Assembly: GCA_949294665.1 (NCBI GenBank)
Contig: CASFID010000043.1
Span: 1-64,000, forward strand
Length of the DNA: 64,000 nt
DNA from: an uncultured Eubacteriales bacterium
Lineage (GTDB): Bacteria > Bacillota > Clostridia > Lachnospirales > Lachnospiraceae
Direction of reading: 5' to 3'
The notes beneath the pieces were generated by a model. It was given only the letters and a program-made list of their open reading frames with translations, had not been told where the DNA came from and searched no databases. Both the position numbers and the translations under genes were made by a program. Below, in pieces: positions 17,001 through 26,800 of the stretch (position 1 is the stretch's first letter; every line of letters starts with the position of its first letter).

Positions 17001-17762
17001 TTAGGCTTTTATACAGAACGACCATATTATAACCATGATTCCGATGCAGATACCCAGCACACCTGTGACTTTACGCAGTACGACAACTCTCTCTGTTACT
17101 CTTATTTCACCATCCGCCTCCACATACCACCTGGCTCTTCTCAGGAAAAGCCAGTTCATCAGGCTGTCACAGAAAATCTGCACTGTTGACATTCCTATTA
17201 ACACTATTGCTACAAAATATAGACTTCCATTCCATTCATAGGGATGTTCTATCCTTTCCTCTATCCTGTCGTGCGAAAACACAAGCGCGGTGAGCATGTC
17301 TTCCGAGTATCCTTCAGGGGCTTCAGTAAAAATGAGGCTAAAACTGCTTCGATACGAAGAGTCTTCCTGTTCCCCGGGCGTTATGTCACTCCATATTAAG
17401 GAGTCGTTATTAACCATAAATGAATATGCACGCCCGTCCGAGAAATATATTGCACCGCTATCGTGTGGCACCCACTCCCCGCCGTAATATCTCCCGCCGC
17501 TAAATATACCTCCACTCTCTACCCAGAACTCGTCGCCCTCTACATCATCGTCACTTTCCGGCGCCTCGACGACAGTGTAGTGGTAACGACCGTCTTCCTC
17601 TTTTTCACCTACAAATCTATAACCGTTGGCTGATGCTTCATATGGATTGCCTATGTAAATCTGGGTGGAAAACACCATTATCACTGTCACCGCAGCCACA
17701 ACAATCCATATTGCAACGATCGCGATGATCTTTCCTCTGGTTTCTTTACTTACCTGTTTCAT
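17001..17762 (-). CDS. Hypothetical membrane protein at the distal end of the type VII locus
   Basis: A 253-aa protein with one N-terminal membrane segment (about residues 12-35), a roughly 130-residue polar domain rich in Gly, Asp and aromatic residues (about 40-175), and two C-terminal membrane segments (about 180-205 and 228-250). I chose the ATG at 17762, which has AGAGGAGG upstream; an in-frame ATG 60 bases upstream lacks one. I do not recognise a family. It follows a series of membrane-anchored genes behind a type VII effector, so it may be a further immunity or cargo-associated protein; this is inference from position only. Confidence 0.65.
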   Translation of the reverse strand: MKQVSKETRGKIIAIVAIWIVVAAVTVIMVFSTQIYIGNPYEASANGYRFVGEKEEDGRYHYTVVEAPESDDDVEGDEFWVESGGIFSGGRYYGGEWVPHDSGAIYFSDGRAYSFMVNNDSLIWSDITPGEQEDSSYRSSFSLIFTEAPEGYSEDMLTALVFSHDRIEERIEHPYEWNGSLYFVAIVLIGMSTVQIFCDSLMNWLFLRRARWYVEADGEIRVTERVVVLRKVTGVLGICIGIMVIIWSFCIKA

Positions 17763-17828
17763 CGATCCTCCTCTTAGCCAATCCTGACTGCTTTTGTCCG
17801 TCACACTCTCTCCTTTGTTCATTAACAA

Positions 17829-18820
17829 TCATTTCTGACTGTCCGGGATGACAAGGCTGTCGTCTTTTTCTACAAGGACGTACTCTCCGGTCTCCATATC
17901 GAACAAATATCTTGACGAACTTAGAGCCGGTTCAAAATGAACTGATAGAGCTAAAATATTTTTACCAACCCCTATCGCCGCACTACGTACCCCTTTTTCA
18001 AACTCCATTCCCGCTATCTCTTCTTTCTGTGTTCCGTCCAGCGCCATCTTCATCACATGAAGTTCATTCTTCTTATCTCCTGCTGTAACATAATAAATTC
18101 CGTCCTCTGAGACATTAAAGTTGTACACATTATCATCCAGAAACTGTCCTTCCTCTGCGCCATACTCAAACATATATATTTTCCCATTTAGATCCAGGTC
18201 GCCTTCTACACGCTGTGCTACATAAACTTTATCTTCCGCATGCTGGCACAAAAAAAGATCATATCCTTTTTCAAATAACTCGGCTTCATACTTATAATCA
18301 CCTCCGGGATGATATACCCACTGCTCATATCCTCCCCAGTTGCGCTCTACTTCTTTCAACCCGCTTCCATCGTTTTTCATTCTGAAGCAGGCAGTATCTA
18401 AAAACCTTCAACATGTTTTTCAAAATATATATGACTATTTATAACCCACGGTCCATTTACTGCATCTCCTGCATATAATGTCTCTTTTTCTGTCCCATCT
18501 TTCGCCATTTTTATTATCTGAGTATTTTTCAGGTCTTCCCAATGCTGGACATAAATCCAGTCATCTATACTATTTACATAACTATAATCACCCTCTGCTA
18601 TTTTTTCGAGAGAATGTATATCTTTTCCTCGATACAATCCTGTATACAGGCAAATATATGTATATTCTTCATCCTTAGTAATACGGGTATAATTATTGGC
18701 AATATTTCCCTCTGTATTCCCGTATTTCTTCCCCTGAAATACCACATAAGCAAAACCCACTATAATCCCGATCAGTATTAATGTTAGTATGATCTCAAAG
18801 TATCTCTTTTTCATTCGCAT
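17829..18820 (-). pseudogene. Frameshifted membrane-anchored protein with a DUF5050-like repeat domain
   Basis: Two consecutive frames (to 18398 and from 18380) join perfectly if one T is added to a run of five T (minus strand; A run at 18400-18404): GGT TTT TTA then continues as LDTACFRMKNDG. The joined product of about 330 aa has an N-terminal membrane segment, then repeated 'IYMFEYG...IYYVTAGDKKNELHVMKMALDGT' blades resembling DUF5050/beta-propeller proteins. As sequenced the frame stops early. A true mutation, slippage at the short homopolymer or an assembly error are all possible. I start at ATG 18820, preceded by GGGGGA. Confidence 0.7.
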
Positions 18821-18853
18821 ATTCATCCCCCACAATCCGTATATCAGTCCAGG

Positions 18854-19783
18854 TCATTCCCCCTGTTCCTCCAGCAGAGCATAGATATCCTCAATCGACG
18901 GATGCCCTCCTACATATATATACACACTTTTTCCTGCTGTCCCGCTCCACTTTTCCAGTTCCGGGAATCGGTCGTACAACAACGTATTCTGCTCCGGCAG
19001 ATCCGTACAGCTAAGGGAAATCTGAACACACCCCTCACTTCCCCGTACTCCCCATATCTCAGGCTCTATATCTCCGCTTTTGCGGGGGATCCTCCAATCC
19101 TCCCCGTTGATCTCAGCCCCATATTTTGCTTCTTCTTCCGATTCATCACCCTCCACAAAGTCATATGCTTCTTCAATACTGTCCCTGATAACCACGTCTT
19201 CTGTGTCAATATCCACGATCATGTATTTTTCAACAAGTTCATCCGTGGACTTTTCCGGGATATCTTCCAGACGTATCATCAGATAATCTCGTCCATCCTC
19301 TCTTGGCTTACAGTCATATAGCATACGACATTGAAAATCCGGACACGCTTTCTTTGCAAGTTCCGGCAGATCAAACCTCCTGATCTCCTGTCCCGTCTGC
19401 ATATCATACAATACTGCATCCATTTTTTCATATTCAATTTTCTCTCTTCTATAGTGTTCCCCGTCAATATTATTAGTCATTATAGTAGTATTGCATTCAA
19501 AATCACAATCTATATATCCTCTTCCCGGAAAGACATCCAGCAATCCCCACGATCCCCATGTATCTCCACCCTCAGCTATCACAAAGGAGTCCTTTGCCGA
19601 GCCAGTGCCGATTCCTGATCCAACATATAGGCTTTCGACATCGTCCGACCTCATACTTCCGGTTTCTATTTTGTCCGCTCTTATTTTAGCATTGTATATA
19701 TAATAACAACAGATACCGGCAAATATAACGAATGCAATCCCTGCACAAAGAACGAGACGCCGCCTTTTCTTTATCCTTCTCAT
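18854..19783 (-). CDS. Membrane-anchored candidate immunity protein, copy 1
   Basis: A 309-aa protein with one N-terminal membrane segment (about residues 8-30: LVLCAGIAFVIFAGICC) and an acidic extracytoplasmic domain. It is a tandem paralogue of 20048-20977: the same length without indels, roughly 40 differing residues, most within residues about 35-120, and an identical C-terminal 45 residues. No family recognised. The paralogue directly follows and is coupled to a type VII effector, so immunity or effector-neutralising activity is the natural guess. This copy is preceded by a short duplicate of the last codons of that effector gene, showing it arose by duplication. ATG at 19783 corresponds to the coupled start in copy 2. 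Confidence 0.7.
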   Translation of the reverse strand: MRRIKKRRRLVLCAGIAFVIFAGICCYYIYNAKIRADKIETGSMRSDDVESLYVGSGIGTGSAKDSFVIAEGGDTWGSWGLLDVFPGRGYIDCDFECNTTIMTNNIDGEHYRREKIEYEKMDAVLYDMQTGQEIRRFDLPELAKKACPDFQCRMLYDCKPREDGRDYLMIRLEDIPEKSTDELVEKYMIVDIDTEDVVIRDSIEEAYDFVEGDESEEEAKYGAEINGEDWRIPRKSGDIEPEIWGVRGSEGCVQISLSCTDLPEQNTLLYDRFPELEKWSGTAGKSVYIYVGGHPSIEDIYALLEEQGE

Positions 19784-19809
19784 TTGATGTATTCCCTCCA
19801 TTCGTCCTG
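18854..19809. repeat. 956-bp tandem repeat unit, copy 1
   Basis: Homologous without gaps to 20048-21003 (offset 1,194). The unit starts exactly at the stop codon of the 309-aa gene and ends inside the last codons of the upstream 716-aa gene. Divergence is visible by eye in the middle, while the ends are nearly identical. Confidence 0.9.
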
Positions 19810-19946
19810 AGCAGAGCGGAATTCCGCCCAGCTATTATCTATGCTTATTGTACCAAGTCGTTGGCGCGACGGCTAGTGCAGGGTACATAATTCCGCTACT
19901 TTTTCAAAAAATATTTTTATAGTCGTATTCATCCCATAAAGCAATC

Positions 19947-19977
19947 GGAACTCAACCGTTTTTAACAGTTGGGTTCC
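19947..19977 (-). terminator. Imperfect hairpin between the two immunity-gene copies
   Basis: GGAACTCAAC (19947-19956) and GTTGGGTTCC (19968-19977) form a 10-base stem with one mismatch. On the minus strand only a weak T-stretch follows, so attenuation rather than full termination is likely. The remaining bases 19810-20047 hold no supported gene. Confidence 0.35.
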
Positions 19978-20047
19978 GCCTGCTTTCATCCTGTTTTTTC
20001 AGTTCATAAAACAATGTCGAGTTCAGCTCTCGCCATCCGGCCCTGCA

Positions 20048-20977
20048 TCATTCCCCCTGTTCCTCCAGCAGCGCATAGATATCCTCAATCGACGGATGCC
20101 CTCCCACATATATATACACACTTTTTCCGGCTGTCCCGCTCCACTTTTCCAGTTCCGGGAATCGGTCGTACAACAACGTGTTCTGCTCCGGCAGATCCGT
20201 ACAGCTAAGGGAAATCTGAACACACCCCTTACTTCCCCGTACTCCCAATATCGTCGGTTCTATATCCCCGTTTTTGCGGGGGATCTTCCAATCCTCCCCG
20301 TTGATCTCATCCCTGTACTTTGCTTCTTCTTCCGATTCATCGCCCTCCACAAAGTCATATGCTTCTTCAAAACTATCCCTGATAACCACGTCTTCTGTGT
20401 CAATATCCACGATCATGTATTTTTCAACAAGTTCATCCGTGGACTTTTCCGGAATATTATCCAGACGTATCATCAGATAGTCTCGTCCATCCTCCCTTGG
20501 ATTACAGTCATATAGCATACGACATTGAAAACCCGGGCACGCTTTCTTTGCAAGCTCTGGCAGATCAAATCTCTTGGTCTCCTGTCCCGTCTGCATATCA
20601 TACAATACTGCATCCATTTTTTCATAATCATATTTTATTCTTTCGTAACGTTCACCGTCAATATTATTAGTCATTATAATGTTCTTGCGCTCAAATTCAC
20701 AGTATACATATCCTCTTCCCGGGAAGACATCCAGCAACGTCCATGCTCCCCATGTATCTCCCCCCTCAGCTATCACAAAGGAGTCCTTTTCCGAGCCAAC
20801 GCCGATTCCTGAGCTAGCATATAGGCTTTCGACGTCGCCCGACTCCATACTTCCGATTTCTATTTTGTCCGCTTGTAGTTTAGCATTGTATATATGATAA
20901 CAACAGATACCGGCAAATATAACGAACGCAGTCCCTGCACAAAGAACGAGACGCCACCTTTTCTTTATCCTTCTCAT
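20048..20977 (-). CDS. Membrane-anchored candidate immunity protein, copy 2
   Basis: A 309-aa paralogue of the preceding gene in coordinate order, with the same N-terminal membrane segment and acidic domain. Its ATG (20977) overlaps the TGA of the 716-aa effector gene in an ATGA arrangement, so the two are translationally coupled. That is the usual layout of a toxin and its cognate immunity gene and is the main reason for the proposed role. A membrane-anchored immunity protein would act against a toxin working at the membrane or outside. No family recognised; a lipobox is not evident (AGIC, with Ile at -1). Confidence 0.72.
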   Translation of the reverse strand: MRRIKKRWRLVLCAGTAFVIFAGICCYHIYNAKLQADKIEIGSMESGDVESLYASSGIGVGSEKDSFVIAEGGDTWGAWTLLDVFPGRGYVYCEFERKNIIMTNNIDGERYERIKYDYEKMDAVLYDMQTGQETKRFDLPELAKKACPGFQCRMLYDCNPREDGRDYLMIRLDNIPEKSTDELVEKYMIVDIDTEDVVIRDSFEEAYDFVEGDESEEEAKYRDEINGEDWKIPRKNGDIEPTILGVRGSKGCVQISLSCTDLPEQNTLLYDRFPELEKWSGTAGKSVYIYVGGHPSIEDIYALLEEQGE

Positions 20978-21003
20978 TTGATATATTCCCTCCATTCGTC
21001 CTG
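20048..21003. repeat. 956-bp tandem repeat unit, copy 2
   Basis: Homologous to 18854-19809 without gaps. This copy is the native context because it is continuous with the full effector gene. Confidence 0.9.
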
Positions 21004-23124
21004 GATGTTGATGCTGAAGTCCTTCGCTGCTATGTCTTTATCGCTCAATCCCCTCTCTTTATAACGCTGACTGAGAGCGTCTTGATAAGCGAGCTGGATA
21101 GCCTCGATATTCTTGCTAAATCGTTCTGTATCCTGTAACTCGATTATTTCATATCCGCCATTCAAAAGAGCAAGACATTCCTCTATCTGTTGTGCATCAG
21201 ATTTACAATACACTGGTAAATATCCTTTAATGTCTTTTGCCATATCCTTTGTTATTGCATCGTCTTCCCATCCTATCCAGCCGGCTATCCCCTCTTTTTC
21301 CCACCGGATCATCCCTCTGATCACATCCGGATCATAGATGTTTGATTGTATTACTGCCGGATCATTCCTGCCATAAAGCTCACTTGAGTAAGATGCATTA
21401 TAATCCCCTCCTGCTCCAAACCACTCCATCTTCGCCTGCCACTGCGCATCGGTGAGCTCTTTGCTGGTATCCACCCACTCTATGAATCCATTTATCAGTT
21501 CCGGCAGTCCCTCATTAAGGGAATTTACAATGACTTTTCCTTTCGTGCTGTCAACAGCTATATCTGCATTTGGTATTGGAGCCGCTTCCATCCCCATGCC
21601 CATATAGATAACCCCCACCACCATCGCCATCTCCGGTGCGATTACACTTAATGCCCCAAGCGATGCTGCCTCAAGGAACGATGCGGCTGCATTGAGCATT
21701 ATATTTTCTTTTCTTTCTTCCAGTTTTTGCAGTCGTTCATTCGACCATTGATTATCGAGAGTGTTCGGGAACCACAGTGCGTTTGTTGTCACCTTTTCTT
21801 TGACACGCTTTCCCTGCATAGAGGAATAATGGCTTAATTCAAACTCTATATTGGCCAGACCGTAATTTGTAATTTCCACTTTCATGTCTACCGTCTCACC
21901 GGTAAAGCGATTCAGATCATCCTTTAAAAGGATCTCAGATGCCCAGAAATTAGTGAGTGCGACAACCTTATCGATTTCCTGCCTGCGTAATTTATATTCT
22001 GACGAGTCTTCCGCCATTCCTCCCAGTTCCCATGCCAGTCCCGTAGCATGACTCTTGGTATACGCATATATTTGATCCATATATATATCCCTGTATAAAA
22101 ATGGTGACATTTCTTCCATATTATTTCCCATGTCATACATATATACTTTATTTGCAGATAATATCGCGTTATTGAAAGCTTCAAACGCTTTTTTCCCTTT
22201 GGCGGTCAGGTTGCCTTCTGCATCTACTTCAAATATACGTATTGCATAATCCGCTGCGATTGCCATCATAAATTCGGATATTTTATTTGGATCATACTGG
22301 AAAGCCTGTTTATAACTTTCTTCTGTTCCACTCATCAGACATCTGAAAAATTCCTTTTCTTCCGCTGTCTCGCAGGTGTCAAGTATCTTTTTGATTTCTT
22401 TTGGCAGATACCCGATCTCCTCCATGTGCTGAAGTTGCTTTCCCGTTACTGCCATATTTTCCAGGAGGTATCTCCTCATCCTCATAATACCGGCGTCCTG
22501 AAGCTTTACCCGCCACATCGCATATTCCCGTTTTGGATATTTCCCTGTTACTCCAAATGAACGAAGCCCTGCCATGATATCCCGGCGCATCAGATTTCCT
22601 ACCACACAAAGGCGTGCCGTCTGTGATTCTATCTCGTCATATTTTTTTATTTTTTTCTCACATTCCTTCTGTATGTCTCTCCATGTGTTGGCCATCTGCC
22701 TGTACAGATTGATCTCGTATGTAAAGTCCTGCTGTATCCCCATAGTATTCCATCTGCTCTTCTGCAGTTCACGGTAATATACCAGCTTTCCCTCTGCGAT
22801 CCGTTCCCCTTCCTCTGCTCTGCTATTCTGCTCCAGTATCAGCGATCCATCAAGATCTTCATTTTTCACACCTTGCTGCAGGGCTTCATAATCACTTTTA
22901 TCTTCCCCATTTGCAGTCCTCATCGACGATATAAGCAGTTTATAATCCGCCATATGATCTTTTAGTCCCTCAAAAGATTCGCTGGTCAGATTATTATTCG
23001 CTGCGAACCGTTCCAGTCGGCTCTCTACGATGCCAAGCGATTCATTGTCATCATCCATTACTTTGATTGCTCGCTCACATTGCATTTTGATAAAGCGCGG
23101 TCTCAGTCTTGAACTCTCATCCAT
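20974..23124 (-). CDS. LXG-like type VII secretion effector with unrecognised C-terminal domain
   Basis: A 716-aa protein. The N-terminal roughly 230 residues are helical, with a segment (about residues 44-68: FAANNN-LTSES-FEGLKDHMADYKLL) resembling the LXG-type targeting domain of Bacillota type VII toxins. The middle is polar and helical. Residues about 479-518 are hydrophobic and Ala/Met-rich, possibly membrane-inserting. The last 200 residues are Trp-rich (EWVD..AQWQAKMEWF...WEKEGIAGWIGWEDD) and match no toxin fold I know. Two small helical genes lie directly upstream and a coupled membrane protein gene directly downstream, the standard LXG effector cassette. AGGAGGG precedes the ATG at 23124. 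It could also be a structural substrate instead of a toxin. Confidence 0.65.
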   Translation of the reverse strand: MDESSRLRPRFIKMQCERAIKVMDDDNESLGIVESRLERFAANNNLTSESFEGLKDHMADYKLLISSMRTANGEDKSDYEALQQGVKNEDLDGSLILEQNSRAEEGERIAEGKLVYYRELQKSRWNTMGIQQDFTYEINLYRQMANTWRDIQKECEKKIKKYDEIESQTARLCVVGNLMRRDIMAGLRSFGVTGKYPKREYAMWRVKLQDAGIMRMRRYLLENMAVTGKQLQHMEEIGYLPKEIKKILDTCETAEEKEFFRCLMSGTEESYKQAFQYDPNKISEFMMAIAADYAIRIFEVDAEGNLTAKGKKAFEAFNNAILSANKVYMYDMGNNMEEMSPFLYRDIYMDQIYAYTKSHATGLAWELGGMAEDSSEYKLRRQEIDKVVALTNFWASEILLKDDLNRFTGETVDMKVEITNYGLANIEFELSHYSSMQGKRVKEKVTTNALWFPNTLDNQWSNERLQKLEERKENIMLNAAASFLEAASLGALSVIAPEMAMVVGVIYMGMGMEAAPIPNADIAVDSTKGKVIVNSLNEGLPELINGFIEWVDTSKELTDAQWQAKMEWFGAGGDYNASYSSELYGRNDPAVIQSNIYDPDVIRGMIRWEKEGIAGWIGWEDDAITKDMAKDIKGYLPVYCKSDAQQIEECLALLNGGYEIIELQDTERFSKNIEAIQLAYQDALSQRYKERGLSDKDIAAKDFSINIQDEWREYIK

Positions 23125-23152
23125 ATGCTCACCCTCCTGTCCCTGTCACATT

Positions 23153-23515
23153 TCACTCTTCGTCCTCTTCCGTCCTTTCCAGTCTTCTTCTCTGTTCTGC
23201 CAGGTCTTCTTCTCTCATATTCCACTCTTTGTTCTTTTTTCTCAGAGCCTCTTTTATTCCATCCCGTATCTCCATCTGGTGAATCCTCAGAGAATCCATG
23301 CGGCTCTGGTTCTCATCGATCAGTGTAAGGAACTTCCGGTCATTCGGGCTGATCTGGCCTCTCATCTCCTCAAGGACATGGTACTGTCGCTGTAGTTCCC
23401 ACAGTTCCTCTTCCTGTCTTTCTTCGAGCTCCTTTGCCCAATGCGTGAGTTCCTCACGTTCTTCTTCAAGCTTTTTCTGTTCTCTTAATATTTCTTCCTC
23501 TGTTATTCTTCCCAT
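23153..23515 (-). CDS. Coiled-coil LXG-associated partner (Lap2/DUF3958-like)
   Basis: A 120-aa protein made almost entirely of charged coiled coil (EEEILREQKKLEEEREEL...; ...EWNMREEDLAEQRRRLERTEEDEE) with a short break at 'GQISPNDRKF' near residue 55. In streptococci, LXG effectors are encoded with two small helical partners that bind the LXG domain and form the export signal. One of them (DUF3958) has this length and a coiled-coil hairpin shape. The position between the SACOL2603-like gene and the effector fits this role. Assignment rests on context and helical pattern rather than a motif. Confidence 0.6.
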   Translation of the reverse strand: MGRITEEEILREQKKLEEEREELTHWAKELEERQEEELWELQRQYHVLEEMRGQISPNDRKFLTLIDENQSRMDSLRIHQMEIRDGIKEALRKKNKEWNMREEDLAEQRRRLERTEEDEE

Positions 23516-23528
23516 TCTCTTCTCCCGA

Positions 23529-23810
23529 TCATTTGCTCTGGCTGTTCAATGCTCCCATCATCTGGTCAAACTCCTCGAAAGCATCTCCCAGTTTTCTGAT
23601 ATTCTGAGCATCTGTATCCAATGCGCTCCCCAGTGACCTTGCACAGTTCTGGGATGCCTGAAATGCTTCTTTGCAATTGGCGTTTGCCGTGATCGTACTG
23701 ACTGTATCCTGCATCGTAAGTGTCTGTCCCGAGAAGTATTCCGCCGCACTTGATATATTTGACGCCTCCGATGACGCCGCTCCGCTTTTTACATTGATTC
23801 TGTCTGCCAT
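23529..23810 (-). CDS. Small helical type VII protein (SACOL2603/DUF3130-like, Lap1)
   Basis: A 93-aa, Ala/Ser-rich helical protein without a WxG motif. The start 'INVKSGAASSEASNISSAAEYF' and the second helix with 'ANCKEAFQASQNCARSLGSAL...FEEFDQMM' resemble the SACOL2603 family of type VII effectors (DUF3130), which act as LXG-associated partner proteins carrying an export signal. It follows essC by 29 bases and precedes the coiled-coil partner by 13 bases in one operon. It could alternatively be a second ESAT-6-like substrate. Confidence 0.65.
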   Translation of the reverse strand: MADRINVKSGAASSEASNISSAAEYFSGQTLTMQDTVSTITANANCKEAFQASQNCARSLGSALDTDAQNIRKLGDAFEEFDQMMGALNSQSK

Positions 23811-23839
23811 CTGCTTCTCTCCTCTCTCTGTCTTACTGT

Positions 23840-26800
23840 TTAGTCCCCGGCTACAGGGATCCTTACATACTTTCCTGCTCCCTCAAGCAGCAGGAACCCG
23901 TCAGGCTTCGCCGGCATCTGACTCTGTTTGACCGGGAATACAGTAAGGAATCCCTGTGAACTCAACAGAAGTCCGTTTCGCGGGTTCTTTAACATCTGGG
24001 TGAACTCGTCGATTCCTTTCATCTTATTTACATTCGCAGTCACGATAATGGTTATCCCATACATCGTTGCACGCTTCATTCTTCCGGCTACGATCGGCAT
24101 GTTTGATGGGCCTGCCAGTTCGATAAAATCATCCAGTTCATCAATGATGACATACAGATTTTCCAGTTTATCCATGATCTCGGGCAGAGGCTTCCCGCCT
24201 GCAAGTTCACCATCTATATATCTTTGTCTCTGTTTCACCTCATTACTGATATCCTCCGCGAACTTTTCCAGTCCTTCTGTTGTTGTTATATATTGTCCTT
24301 TCTCCCGCAGATCGTAAAGTCCCCTGCTCCTGGAGTCAAACAGATATACTTTTTCTTTTCTGTCAAGCTGCCCGAGTATCACTTTGAGCACATTCGTCTT
24401 TCCGCTTCCACTGTCGCCAAAGATCAGGAATGGTGTGTTCTTTTTCGTGAGGCCGCTCCTTATTACAGTCTCCTTATCCAGTCCTATGCTGATATCTGCT
24501 CCGTCCCCTTCATATTTTGTGAATTCCTTAGTGTCCAGTTCATCAGGAAGGATTGGTATATGGGGCGCTTCCTCGCCCGGATATGCCTCAGTAACCCTCT
24601 TCACATATGCTCTGATCTTCTTTCCATAGTCTGTCTCACTCTCGAAGTCTACCGGGGTATACAGCTGCATTGCACTGACCGTTTCGCCGACCTTTATGAG
24701 AGAACGTCCTTTTACGTCGGGGAGGGTGTATGTACTTCTTCCGACAAGAAGGCGCACTTCATTTTCATCAAAGTTCACACCCGCTATTTTATTTTTAAAA
24801 TTATTCATAGTCGCAGTGCGAAATGCACTGTTCTGACTGGCGGAAGCTATCACATAGATCCCGAGTCCCACGCCGTCCCTTGTCAGCTTTTTGTAATACT
24901 GCTCCATCTCATATCCCATCTCTTTGACAGCATCATAGTTGTCGATTACGACCACTATTGCTTTCATCGGTTCTTCTGCTGTCTCATTGTATACAGTGAA
25001 ATTCTGTGCCATCACAGATGCCAGCAGTTTTTTCCTCTCTTTGATCTCTTTCTGCATCAGGTCGAGGAATTTGTCATACTTTTCTTCATCATCCAGCATA
25101 ATGTACGCCGCCATATGAGGCAGACTGCGCAAAGTGATCAGCGCGTTGTTTCCAAAATCAACCACATAGAAGTTGAGTGACGACACCGGATTCTTTACCG
25201 CCAGGCTCAGCACCGCATTGGCCAGAAACACAGATTTGCCGTATCCGCTGGAAGCGATATAGACTATGTTTCCCTGACTCGCCAGGTCTATCACATATTC
25301 CTGCTGGAGCTGTTCTTCAGGTATATCTCTGATCCCGATGTCAATCCTCATGTCTGCCGACCTGCTTTTTTGTATCTCTGTGTGCGGATTTACAATTTTA
25401 TCAGACAGCGGCGGCAGCCACGGTCGTTTTACTTCCACCGTCCTCTCCTTGTCGTACACTTCCCTGATATGCCCGATCACTACGTCAAGCTGGGTTTTTA
25501 CCGCTTTCTGTTCTTCTTTTTTGCCGCTCAGGTCCTGATTGATAAGCTCACCCTGCCCCAGTTCGTTTACTGTGTAGATGCGCTCGTCCAAAGTGACGTC
25601 TTTTTCCTGTTCTTTTATGTATGCCGCCCCGCTCCATGCGGACTGGAACAGCTCGTATATCTCATTGTTTCCCACCTGGAGATAAGCGCGTCCCGGCAGA
25701 GTGATCCCCGCCGCGTCAGGCGTCTTGAGCACCTCTTTGCTGTCGCTCTCGTTCTGCACTTTCAGGCACAGTTTGAACTTACTGTTGCTCCAGATCTGGT
25801 CATCCACCACTCCTGTAGGCTTCTGTGTCGCGAGGATCAGATGTACGCCCAGGCTTCGGCCGATACGTGCGGCCGACACCAGTTCTTTCATGAACTCCGG
25901 CTGTTCTTTCTTAAGCTCGGCAAACTCGTCGCTTATGATGAACAGATGCGGGATCGGCTCCTGAGCCTCCCCCTCCTTGAACAGCTTCATATATCCGTTG
26001 ATATGGTTGACTCCATATTCTCCGAATACTCTCTGACGTCTGGAAAGTTCCGCCTTTACAGATGCCAGCGCTCTCATGCTCTCGCTCCCGTCCAGGTTTG
26101 TGATCGTACCGAGGAGATGGGGCAGGTCTTTGAACAGGTTCGCCATACCGCCTCCTTTGTAGTCGATCAGCAGGAACCCTGCTTCGTGAGGGTGGAAATT
26201 AACTGCCAGAGATAATATATAGCTCTGGATCGTTTCTGATTTCCCCGAGCCAGTCGTGCCCGCCACAAGGCCGTGAGGGCCGTGGGCCTTTTCATGCAGA
26301 TTCAGGTACAGGATATCGTCTGCCGCCCGCATCCCGAGCGGGACTGCAAGAGACTTGTGTGACTGGCTCTCTTTCCATCTGCGCCGGATATCAAGTTCCT
26401 CAGGGTGCTGTACCTGATACATCTCAAAAAATGAGACGTTTTTCGGAATATGGCTGCTGATCCCCTGCTCATGTTCCAGCACACTTAAGTTTCTCGCCAT
26501 CCAGGCAAGGTCTGTCTCCTGATCCGCCTGATACAGCGCCAGCTTTTGTTTTTTGTATTCTTTTTCTTCCAGAAGGAGCGTGCCTTCTCTGGAATTTTCA
26601 AGCAGAAGGACTGTTCCGATATACTCCGGCAGATTCGCTCTCAGATAGCTGGTGTATATAATGGAGAAACCGAGGTCATTCCCGTCCATCCTCAGGTATT
26701 CCATGATCGCATGATCCATGACAAATGACGGTTCATCGATAAGGAACAGATAATGAGGCATGAATCTGGCCTCTTTTTTCCCCTCTTCCAGCCTGTTATG

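Noticed and set aside
24224..26215. Plus-strand frames of 318 and 281 aa inside essC
   Set aside because: Antisense to EssC ATPase domains.
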